A stretch of DNA of 5,008 nt from Thermoleophilaceae bacterium. Lineage in GTDB: Bacteria; Actinomycetota; Thermoleophilia; Solirubrobacterales; Thermoleophilaceae. This document shows positions 1-4,622 of the stretch, one piece after another. The stretch is taken from NCBI GenBank assembly GCA_013812065.1, contig JACCUC010000005.1, positions 1 to 5,008 on the forward strand, written 5' to 3'. Position 1 is the stretch's first letter. Every line of letters begins with the position of its first letter. The position numbers and the translations under genes were made by a program. The notes below the pieces were generated by a model. It worked only from the letters and a program-made list of their open reading frames with translations, was not told the DNA's origin and made no database searches.

Positions 1-66
1 GCGACGCTCGTCGAGCTCCCCCGCCAACGCGCGGTAGCGCTCGCCGATCGCGTGCTCGTCGATCAC
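1..66 (-). CDS. Probable ISAzo13-type transposase, N-terminal fragment (runs off window)
   Basis: An open frame begins with GTG at 66-64 on the minus strand and continues past the left edge; only 22 codons are visible. The peptide reads VIDEHAIGERYRALAGELDE followed by RR. From memory, this pattern (an acidic I-x-x-R-Y/F-x-x-L motif leading into LDER) is the usual opening of ISAzo13-family (DDE) transposases. The start is fixed by an in-frame TAG at 81-79 and no other start codon between; only a weak GGGG precedes the GTG. It lies just downstream of a lysin gene whose 3' end is missing, which fits an insertion element. Family assignment from so short a piece is tentative, and the catalytic DDE residues are outside the window. 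Confidence 0.5.
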   Translation of the reverse strand, partial: MIDEHAIGERYRALAGELDERR

Positions 67-113
67 ACCCCAGCAGTTCTACATAACCGGGACGATCCCT
101 TCAGCTTGTTCTG
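1..113 (-). mobile_element. Probable end of an insertion sequence; exact boundary not resolved
   Basis: The stretch from the putative transposase start (66) to the stop of the truncated lysin (114) is the likely terminal region of an insertion sequence. It is visibly richer in A/T than the rest of the window. It also contains the point where the lysin reading frame stops matching its family. I cannot see the opposite end, so terminal inverted repeats and a target duplication cannot be confirmed. The outer boundary could lie anywhere from about 75 to 135. Confidence 0.35.
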
Positions 114-133
114 TTACGAGTCCTTAGTTACGA
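113..133. repeat. 7-bp direct repeat GTTACGA, 14-bp period, at the truncated lysin 3' end
   Basis: GTTACGA occurs at 113-119 and again at 127-133. The period is 14 bp, as if a 14-bp unit were partly duplicated. The repeat spans the lysin stop codon (116-114). It may be a target-site duplication remnant, part of the IS terminus, or slippage. The sequence alone does not decide. Confidence 0.5.
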
Positions 134-584
134 AATGGTCCTGACCGAAGCCGCCGGAGCCGTGGCGAAGGACGGGATTCCCGGGGTCAGCGCCGGGGTT
201 CGGGCGCTTGAAGCCGCCGACGTAGTTGAAGTGCCACCGCTCGCCCGGCGCCTCGATCTTGTCCCAGTTACACTTATTGCCGAAGCGTTTGATGCTCGCC
301 TCGGTCTCGGGTGGCACGTCAGCGGCGTTCCCCAACCCGTGGTTCGATGTGCCGGGCCTAGCGGCTAGGTTGCCCTTCCCGGCTTGGTAGAGGTTCCAAA
401 AGTGCTGTTGGCTCTCGAACGTCCGGTAGGCAGAGACCTTGCCCTTCACGCGCATGACCGTATCCTTGTGAAGCGCGAGCGAGTTCCACGCCGCCGCAGC
501 GCTGTTGGAGAGCTGAACCCGGGGGCCTGCACCGTTGAAGATCGGGGTCAGGTCAGCATCTGACAGCTTGCCATTCTTAGCCAT
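114..584 (-). CDS. M15-family (VanY/endolysin-like) peptidoglycan peptidase, C-terminally truncated
   Basis: This 156-residue zinc peptidase would cut peptidoglycan peptide stems as a D,D-carboxypeptidase or L-alanyl-D-Glu endopeptidase. The M15 signature is complete: the SAYRTFESQQ substrate loop (51-60), S-x-H-x2-G-x-A-x-D at 80-89 with zinc ligands H82 and D89, and E-x-W-H at 115-118 with catalytic E115 and ligand H118. There is no signal peptide, which with the NGKLSDADLTPI opening suggests a phage-type endolysin. The start at 584 is chosen over the upstream ATG at 653 because GAGGAGG sits 9 bases ahead and homology begins there. From about residue 134 the chain enters a motif like the first turn of a peptidoglycan-binding repeat (NPVLRHGSGGFGQDHFV) and then stops. 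This points to loss of the C-terminal wall-binding domain, probably through the adjacent IS. Whether D,D- or L,D-specific is open. Confidence 0.85.
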   Translation of the reverse strand: MAKNGKLSDADLTPIFNGAGPRVQLSNSAAAAWNSLALHKDTVMRVKGKVSAYRTFESQQHFWNLYQAGKGNLAARPGTSNHGLGNAADVPPETEASIKRFGNKCNWDKIEAPGERWHFNYVGGFKRPNPGADPGNPVLRHGSGGFGQDHFVTKDS

Positions 585-593
585 GCTTGAGGG

Positions 594-600
594 CCTCCTC
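594..600 (-). promoter_or_regulatory. Shine-Dalgarno site GAGGAGG deciding the lysin start
   Basis: Read on the minus strand, GAGGAGG lies 9 bases before the ATG at 584-582. No comparable site precedes the alternative ATG at 653, so this site fixes the start of the M15 peptidase. Confidence 0.7.
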
Positions 601-613
601 GGGGGTTTCGCGC

Positions 614-642
614 AATGTAACCCAACGGGGGCGGTCGCGCAA
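614..642 (-). promoter_or_regulatory. Candidate sigma70-type promoter for the M15 peptidase
   Basis: On the minus strand, TTGCGC (642-637) and TACATT (619-614) are separated by exactly 17 bases. Each matches four of six consensus positions. Transcription would start near 607, giving a leader of about 22 bases that includes the Shine-Dalgarno site. Two TTGACG hexamers (663-658 and 653-648) lie just upstream and could be alternative -35 boxes or an activator site. This is consensus matching only. Confidence 0.35.
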
Positions 643-871
643 CTCGGCGTCAATCCGCGTCAAAGGGTCCGTGGCGGGACGCGGCTGCGTGGAACGGACC
701 CCGCCGGGGCACTCGACCATCGGCATGAGTGAGTCGAGGCCGATCCGTGGTGCAGCCGCGCCTCATAGGTCAAGGACGGCGCGGCACCGGTCGCTGCCCG
801 GGTCTGCTCCCGAAGGGCCCCATCCCGGAGCCGACTGTGCACCGAGAGCCCGAAAACGCTCTGAACATCCC

Positions 872-900
872 TTGACCGCTAGGCGCGACTGGGTTAGTAA
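872..900 (+). promoter_or_regulatory. Candidate promoter for the membrane-protein transcript
   Basis: TTGACC at 872-877 (five of six matches to TTGACA) is followed after 17 bases by TAGTAA at 895-900 (T, A and A conserved). A start near 907 would place the hairpin at 909-927 at the very 5' end of the transcript and leave a leader of about 180 bases before the 1086 ATG. The -10 box is imperfect. Confidence 0.4.
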
Positions 901-908
901 TAGCCGCA

Positions 909-927
909 CCGCCGGCCGGTCCGGCGG
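909..927 (+). other. Strong GC hairpin in the membrane-protein leader
   Basis: CCGCCGG (909-915) and CCGGCGG (921-927) are perfect reverse complements around a 5-base loop CCGGT. No U-run follows, so it is not a convincing intrinsic terminator. It could stabilise the 5' end of the mRNA, serve as an attenuator element, or be a by-product of high GC content. Confidence 0.4.
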
Positions 928-997
928 AGACACCGGCGGGCCGCCCCCCGGCGCGCCAACGCGGCCCCGCGCCGCGTACTACGACGGAGGAGGACGC

Positions 998-1093
998 GTG
1001 ACAGGGAAGCTCGGGAGTGGCGACGGGCCGGACTTCGACGGCGACTTGCAAGCCGGGCTGAGCGCAGCGAGGGGGAGGTCGCGCGATGCCTGA
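998..1093 (+). CDS. Possible 31-aa upstream ORF overlapping the membrane-protein start
   Basis: A GTG at 998 is preceded at 4 bases by GGAGGAGG (986-993), a strong Shine-Dalgarno match. It opens a 31-codon frame beginning MTGKLGSGDGPDFDGDLQAG and ending in SRDA. Its TGA (1091-1093) lies inside the next gene, overlapping the ATG at 1086 by 8 bases, a geometry typical of translational coupling. The peptide has no recognisable domain, signal or helix, and is too short for coding statistics. It could be a leader peptide, a small protein, or chance: purine-rich stretches are common here and the 4-base spacing is short. Confidence 0.3.
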   Translation: MTGKLGSGDGPDFDGDLQAGLSAARGRSRDA

Positions 1094-2135
1094 TCTCAGC
1101 GGGTTCCCGGTGCTCGACGTGGCGATCGGGCTGTTCTTCCTCTACTTCCTCCTGAGCACCATCTCGTCCTGGATCAACGAGGCGATCGCCAACCTCCTGG
1201 GCTGGCGGGCGAAGACGCTCGAGGACGCGATCCGGAACCTGGTTGACGACCCGAAGGTCAAGCGGGGGTTGAAGGAGTGGGTCGGAGGCGTACATAAGAA
1301 GGGGCTGAAAAAGGGGAGCGCGGTCGAAAGCAAGCGTGACGACGTCACGGTCGCGGCGGATCTGACGAGCGAGTTGTTCGACCACTGGCGCATCAAAGCC
1401 CTCGTGCGCGATCCCGAATCCTCGATTCGACGCCGCACGCGCCCGTCGTACCTCCCTCCGCGCGCCTTCTCGCTCGCGATCGCGGAGACGCTCGCGAAGG
1501 GAGCGCCGAAGAGCAAGGAGGGGCCGACGCCGTGGCAGCAGGCGGACGAGGACATCCTCGCCGGAGTAAATGACGTGCTGGGTAAGCTACCCAAGGGGCA
1601 GGCGCGTGCGGTGCTCCAGAAGGCGGCGGCGAACGCGGGGAGCACGCTCGACGGATTCCGCGCTCAGGTCGAGCACGCCTTCGACGACGCCATGCAACGC
1701 GCCTCGGGCTGGTACAAGCGCAAGGTCCAGGTGATGGTGCTGATCCTCGCCGCCGCCGTCGCGATCGGCGGCAACGTCGACAGCGTCCGGATCGCGAACC
1801 GCCTGTGGAACGACGCGCCGGTGCGTGCGGCGGTGGCCGCCAAGGCCGTCGACCAGCCGGACTCGCAGGAGGTGGCCAACGCCGTCGACACGGTGGATCA
1901 GCTCCAGCTTCCCCTGGGGTGGGGGGCGGCCAACGCGCCCAAGGGGGTCGGCGAGGCGGCGCAGCGGATCCCGGGGTGGCTCATCACGATCGCGGCGCTG
2001 AGCCTCGGCGCGCCGTTCTGGTTCGACCTGCTGAGCCGGCTCGTTCGCCTGCGTGGGAGCGGGGTCCCGGAGCGGCCGCGAAGCATGAGCGACGCGACGG
2101 GTACGGGGAGGACGGGCCCCACGCCGCGAGATTGA
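1086..2135 (+). CDS. Conserved three-helix membrane protein of unknown function
   Basis: This is a 349-residue membrane protein. Helix 1 is at about 8-30 (GLFFLYFLLSTISSWI), helix 2 at about 214-231 and helix 3 at about 297-316. Positive charges after helices 1 and 3 put the Lys/Arg-rich region 40-210 and the C-terminal tail in the cytoplasm; residues 232-296 would be outside. Conserved-looking blocks are ELFDHWRIKAL (96-106), RPSYLPPRAFSLAIAETL (119-136), FDDAMQRASGWYKRK (199-213), NVDSVRIANRLW (230-241) and SLGAPFWFDLLSRLVRLRGS (306-325). I recognise this layout from uncharacterised proteins in many bacteria but know no established function. The segment 60-95 is unusually Lys-rich and variable-looking. 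The start is well supported by GGGGGAGG ending 7 bases before the ATG. Downstream lies a convergent regulator, so it is probably the last gene of its transcript. Confidence 0.85.
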   Translation: MPDLSGFPVLDVAIGLFFLYFLLSTISSWINEAIANLLGWRAKTLEDAIRNLVDDPKVKRGLKEWVGGVHKKGLKKGSAVESKRDDVTVAADLTSELFDHWRIKALVRDPESSIRRRTRPSYLPPRAFSLAIAETLAKGAPKSKEGPTPWQQADEDILAGVNDVLGKLPKGQARAVLQKAAANAGSTLDGFRAQVEHAFDDAMQRASGWYKRKVQVMVLILAAAVAIGGNVDSVRIANRLWNDAPVRAAVAAKAVDQPDSQEVANAVDTVDQLQLPLGWGAANAPKGVGEAAQRIPGWLITIAALSLGAPFWFDLLSRLVRLRGSGVPERPRSMSDATGTGRTGPTPRD

Positions 2136-2200
2136 AACGTCGGAGGACGGTGTAGCTCCTACGCAAAGCTCCGGCCGCCACCCCCGCGCGGACGGCCCCG

Positions 2201-2228
2201 CGACCGGGCGTTCACGCCGTCGCGGTCG
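2201..2228. terminator. Composite hairpin between convergent genes, possible terminator
   Basis: CGACCG (2201-2206) can pair with CGGTCG (2223-2228). Enclosed is an inner palindrome, GGCGT TC ACGCC (2207-2218), with the bulge GTCG at 2219-2222. It lies between the stop codons of two convergent genes (2135 and 2241), where a bidirectional terminator is expected. No T-run follows on either strand, so it would not be a classical intrinsic terminator. Confidence 0.35.
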
Positions 2229-2248
2229 AAGGCGCGGCGTTCACGCCG
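2207..2248. repeat. Duplicated 13-bp near-palindrome GGCGTTCACGCCG
   Basis: The identical 13-mer GGCGTTCACGCCG is at 2207-2219 and 2236-2248, a 29-bp period. Each contains GGCGT and ACGCC arms around TC. In the second copy the symmetry extends to CGGCGT/ACGCCG (2235-2248). The second copy covers the regulator's stop codon (2243-2241). Options are paired stem-loops for termination or mRNA end protection, or a tandem protein-binding site. Confidence 0.7.
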
Positions 2249-2966
2249 AAGCGTCCTGGTCACGCGGCGCCGGAACTCCCTCCATTTCGATCAGGCAGCC
2301 GGCGATGTCAGGGTCGTTCGGAACGAAGTCCACGAGCCGGGCGCTCGGCTCGAGCACGTCGAGCACGCCTCGGGTGATCCCGCGGTGCAGGGTGCAGACG
2401 ACCTCCCGATTCTCCTTCACCGAGTTACGGTAGGGACAGTTGCGCAGCGAGCAGCTCAGCCGCCCGGATTCGCCGCGCTCGAGAAGCGGTTGGAACCCCA
2501 GGCCGGTCATGGTGTCCCGCAGCCCGTCCTCCGTCGAGGGCGCGCCGGCGGGCGCGATCTCGCGCCCGATCTCGCGTCCCACCCGCTCGACGTCGCGAAG
2601 CCGGCTCGGAATGGAGGGGAAGGCGCGAGCCAGCCAGCGAGCGAGGTCGCCGTAGGCCTGCGGCGGTTCTCCCCCCGGGAGGGCCTCGGCCGAGACCGAC
2701 CATTCGTCGCGCGGACGCCCGCGCGGCTGCGGAGCGCGCCGTCGCACGACGAGGCCGGCCTCGAGCAGGCGGTCGAGGTGGAGGCGGACGCCATTGGGAT
2801 GGAGCCCGAGACGCTTTGCGAGCTCCTCGGTCCCCGCCGGTCGACCCAGGTCACCGAGGAGCGTGAAGAGGCGTGCCCGAGTGGCCTGGGCGAGGACGTC
2901 GTCGGGGTCGGCGACCGGGAGATCCACGGAGTCAGTCTCCCAGAGCGCCGGTGTCGCATGCGACAT
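2241..2966 (-). CDS. Winged-helix transcriptional regulator with Cys-rich, SufR-like Fe-S sensor domain
   Basis: This is a 241-residue DNA-binding regulator. Residues about 22-92 form an ArsR/DeoR-type winged helix: an LAQATRARLFTLL helix, recognition helix region EELAKRLGLHPNGVRLHLDR (47-66) and a basic wing RRRAPQPRGRPRDEW (75-89). The C-terminal half has C172-x4-C177-x13-C191-x32-C224 within SCSLRNCPYRNSV and VVCTLHRGI, close to the spacing in SufR-type iron-sulfur repressors. This suggests it senses Fe-S cluster or redox status; H194 may also be a ligand. The start at 2966 is preferred over ATG 3095 because homology begins near here and the longer form would run into the divergent ferredoxin gene. 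A GGAG lies about 13 bases upstream, farther than ideal, so the message might be leaderless. The divergent ferredoxin is the obvious candidate target. Cluster binding is inferred, not shown. Confidence 0.85.
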   Translation of the reverse strand: MSHATPALWETDSVDLPVADPDDVLAQATRARLFTLLGDLGRPAGTEELAKRLGLHPNGVRLHLDRLLEAGLVVRRRAPQPRGRPRDEWSVSAEALPGGEPPQAYGDLARWLARAFPSIPSRLRDVERVGREIGREIAPAGAPSTEDGLRDTMTGLGFQPLLERGESGRLSCSLRNCPYRNSVKENREVVCTLHRGITRGVLDVLEPSARLVDFVPNDPDIAGCLIEMEGVPAPRDQDASA

Positions 2967-2971
2967 CTCGT

Positions 2972-2991
2972 GATACTTTCTCCAAATAGTC
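2972..2991. promoter_or_regulatory. AT-rich imperfect inverted repeat, candidate operator
   Basis: The 20-bp sequence GATACTTTCTCCAAATAGTC has symmetry GA-N3-TTT-N4-AAA-N3-TC. It sits in the 48-bp gap between the divergent regulator and ferredoxin starts. It is the most AT-rich patch in this GC-rich region and would overlap promoter elements in both directions. It is therefore a natural autoregulatory site for the regulator. The outer N3 positions do not pair, so the symmetry is modest. Confidence 0.4.
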
Positions 2992-3014
2992 TGTGAAAAA
3001 GCGAGGAAACCGCC

Positions 3015-3284
3015 GTGGCCTATGTGATCAACGAGCCGTGCATCGGCACCAAGGACAACTCCTGCGTCGAGGTCTGCCCGGTCGACTGCATCCACCCGAC
3101 CCCCGACGAGCCCGACTACGACGCGGTCGAGATGCTCTACATCGATCCCGACGAGTGCATCGACTGCGACGCCTGCGTCGAGGCGTGCCCCGTCGACGCG
3201 ATCACGCCGGAGGACCAGGTGCCGGCGGAGTGGGACAAGTACATCGAGATCAACGCCGCCTTCTTCCGGGAGCGAGCGGCATGA
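3015..3284 (+). CDS. 7Fe-type ferredoxin ([3Fe-4S]/[4Fe-4S]), FdxA-like
   Basis: This is an 89-residue soluble low-potential electron carrier. The cysteine pattern is C9-x7-C17-x3-C21-x3-C25, then C48-x2-C51-x2-C54-x3-C58-P. It matches 7Fe ferredoxins: C9, C17 and C58 would hold a [3Fe-4S] cluster, and C21, C48, C51 and C54 a [4Fe-4S] cluster, with C25 the extra cysteine seen in this class. The spacer between the clusters (about 26-47) is somewhat longer than in mycobacterial FdxA and acidic (PTPDEPDYDAVE). The protein is strongly acidic overall, as usual. Start: GTG at 3015 with GAGG (3003-3006) 8 bases ahead. It is divergent from a Cys-rich regulator and its TGA overlaps the ATG of the cupin gene (ATGA), so the two are probably co-transcribed. 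The redox partner is not evident from the window. Confidence 0.95.
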   Translation: MAYVINEPCIGTKDNSCVEVCPVDCIHPTPDEPDYDAVEMLYIDPDECIDCDACVEACPVDAITPEDQVPAEWDKYIEINAAFFRERAA

Positions 3285-3701
3285 GGAACTGGGACATCCC
3301 CTCCCTCTCGGTCAGCCCGCACGCGCCCCGAGATCCCGGCCCGCCTCGAGCCAACCGCGCGGGTGCTCTCCTCCTCGAGCGATGCCCGCGCCGTCGTGGT
3401 GCACCTGTCGGCGGGCGACCGGCTCCAGGAGCACGAGGTCCACGAGCGCGCGTGGGTCGTCGTCGTCGCGGGCGAGGTGGAGATCGAGACGGAGGACGGC
3501 ACGCTCGCGACCGGCGGTCCCGGCCTCCTTACCGAGTTCGAGCCACGGGAGCGCCACGAGGTGCGAGCGCGCTCGGACGCTCGGCTCCTGCTTCTGCTCA
3601 CCCCGTGGCCCGGAGCCGGCCACCCGGGCGCGATGAGCCTTTCCGACAAGGAGCACGCCCGCGAGCGCGCGCGCGGGCGGGCGAAGACCAACCCGTCATG
3701 A
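3281..3701 (+). CDS. Small cupin-domain protein, frameshifted near 3329
   Basis: The gene starts with the ATG overlapping the ferredoxin TGA, and GGGAG (3268-3272) sits 8 bases ahead. It reads MRNWDIPSLSVSPHAP, then loses the cupin frame. Skipping one C in the CCCC run (3326-3329) gives a continuous 139-residue protein running EIPARLEPTARVLSSSSDAR into the cupin core. The cupin has the first motif HLSAGDRLQEHEVHERAW (His at 51 and 54), G-E-V-E-I-E strands, and a later FEPRERHEV with the third possible metal His. An Arg-rich helix (KEHARERARGRAK) closes it. Without the shift the only start in the cupin frame is GTG 3363, which has no ribosome binding site and cuts off the first strands. The cause may be a sequencing or assembly indel, a real inactivating mutation, or, less likely, +1 slippage on CCC-C. 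The function of this small cupin family is unknown to me. Confidence 0.75.
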
Positions 3702-3745
3702 CGAGCGTCACCGCGTGCCGATCCTCGGCGTCAACTCGTCAACTG

Positions 3746-3781
3746 ATGGCGCTGCTCGCCATGACCGGGGTGGTATCCCGG
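3746..3781. terminator. Two adjacent hairpins between convergent genes, possible terminator
   Basis: ATGGCG (3746-3751) pairs with CGCCAT (3757-3762) around CTGCT. Immediately after it, CCGGG (3765-3769) pairs with CCCGG (3777-3781) around a 7-base loop. They lie in the 108-bp gap between the cupin stop (3701) and the convergent HAD gene stop (3810). There is no T-run. Just upstream, GTCAACT is repeated at 3730-3736 and 3738-3744. Confidence 0.35.
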
Positions 3782-3809
3782 CGTAGGGCGAGGACGCCGC
3801 CGCCCTCAC

Positions 3810-4622
3810 TCACCCCGCTTTCGCCGCGAGCCGGCCCTCCGCGAGCGCGTCCAGGTCGACGTCGTCGAGGGACGTGACCACGAGGTCGGGATGCGCCTCG
3901 GAAAGCAGCTCGTAGTCGTCCGCGCGCGCGAGCCCGAGCGCCGCCATCTCGCCAGCCTTCGCGGCCTCGACGCCCGAGACCGCGTCCTCGATCACGAAGC
4001 AACCCGGCGGGGCCAGGCCGAGCTCCTCGGCGGCGGTGAGGAACATCTCCGGGTGGGGCTTGCCCTGCGCGAAGTCGCGCCCGGAGACGTCGGCGTCGAA
4101 GAACCCGAGCAGGTTCTGGCCCGGCTCGAGGAACTCGTACTCGAGGCCCTGCTCCTGCGCGAAGGCGTCCAGCCGGATCTGCTCGAGGAACAGCCCGGCG
4201 TTCTTGGAGGACGAAGCGGCCCCCACGAGCAGCCCCGCGGCCTTCACGGCCAGGATGAAGCGCAGAGCGTCCGGGAAGGCGGTGAACTCGCCCGCCTCGA
4301 TGAGCTCGACGACCATGGTCTGCTTCCGCTCGGCGTACTCCCCGACGCGGCCCTGCGGGTCGGGGACCTCGAAATGCTCGAGGGCCGCCAAGGCGCCGCT
4401 CATGCGCGGCTTGCCGGACACGACCCCCTGGTAGACCTCAGGCGTGAACGCCTCCGGCGACCATGTCGTCTGATCGCGGATGTCGCTCCAGGGACCCTCC
4501 ATGAACTCGTCGAGCGCATCCCGCCAGGCCCGCTCGTGCGGCGAGTCGACGAGCACGCCGTCGACGTCGAAGATCGCGCCGGAGAACGCCGCCTGCACGT
4601 TGTCATCGCTCGTGGTCGTCAT
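3810..4622 (-). CDS. pgmB: HAD-superfamily beta-phosphoglucomutase-like enzyme
   Basis: This 270-residue enzyme probably converts beta-D-glucose 1-phosphate to glucose 6-phosphate. HAD motif I is FDVDGVLVDS, with nucleophile D19 and acid/base D21. The alpha-helical cap (about 30-115) includes VVSGKPRMSGA, whose R73 would correspond to the phosphate-contacting Arg of beta-phosphoglucomutase. Motif II is GAASSSKNA (134-142), closely matching the ASASKN signature of that enzyme. Motif III is K188 in GKPHPEMF, and motif IV is IEDAVSGVEAAKAG with E212 and D213. It is about 50 residues longer than classical beta-phosphoglucomutases (about 220), with extra residues in the cap and at about 155-185. 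The start at 4622 is chosen because the ATG overlaps the TGA of the upstream GH65 gene (ATGA), implying translational coupling; the ATG at 4676 lies inside that gene. Pairing with a GH65 enzyme strongly supports the assignment. A general sugar-phosphate phosphatase is the alternative. Confidence 0.82.
   Translation of the reverse strand: MTTTSDDNVQAAFSGAIFDVDGVLVDSPHERAWRDALDEFMEGPWSDIRDQTTWSPEAFTPEVYQGVVSGKPRMSGALAALEHFEVPDPQGRVGEYAERKQTMVVELIEAGEFTAFPDALRFILAVKAAGLLVGAASSSKNAGLFLEQIRLDAFAQEQGLEYEFLEPGQNLLGFFDADVSGRDFAQGKPHPEMFLTAAEELGLAPPGCFVIEDAVSGVEAAKAGEMAALGLARADDYELLSEAHPDLVVTSLDDVDLDALAEGRLAAKAG

Larger units (their letters stand above)
643..997. other. Gene-poor stretch between the divergent lysin and membrane-protein genes
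   Basis: I find no supportable long gene here. Open frames crossing it on both strands are Arg/Pro/Gly-rich, lack ribosome binding sites at their starts, and match no family I know. I see no tRNA T-loop signature and no regularly spaced repeats. The stretch holds a candidate plus-strand promoter (872-900) and a strong hairpin (909-927), and is best read as the regulatory region of the two flanking genes, possibly with decayed sequence. Confidence 0.6.

Noticed and set aside
585..1085. Possible tRNA or structured RNA gene in the gene-poor stretch
   Set aside because: No T-loop GGTTCGA-like sequence, acceptor pairing or CCA end was found; only an isolated GC hairpin is present.
587..1093. Plus-strand 168-codon open frame
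   Set aside because: It is Arg/Gly/Pro-rich with no domain, starts antisense to the lysin leader without a ribosome binding site, and only its last 31 codons have a plausible start signal.
894..1385. Minus-strand 163-codon open frame overlapping the membrane-protein gene
   Set aside because: It is antisense to a gene with clear membrane helices and conserved-looking motifs; its low-complexity Arg-rich product is a high-GC artefact.
2385..2996. Plus-strand 203-codon open frame antisense to the regulator
   Set aside because: The opposite strand encodes a clear winged-helix domain and Cys motif; this frame shows no recognisable family.
2967..3095. Longer N-terminus for the regulator, starting at 3095
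   Set aside because: It would overlap the ferredoxin coding region and its promoter, and the extra 43 residues are antisense to conserved ferredoxin codons.
3655..3685. Alternating GC tract that might form Z-DNA
   Set aside because: It encodes the Arg/Ala-rich C-terminal helix of the cupin, which explains the composition.
2993..3877. Single 294-codon plus-strand frame crossing ferredoxin and cupin
   Set aside because: It is out of frame with the ferredoxin and the cupin core and is mostly Arg-rich noise. Only positions 3281-3329 of this frame are real, as the cupin N-terminus.
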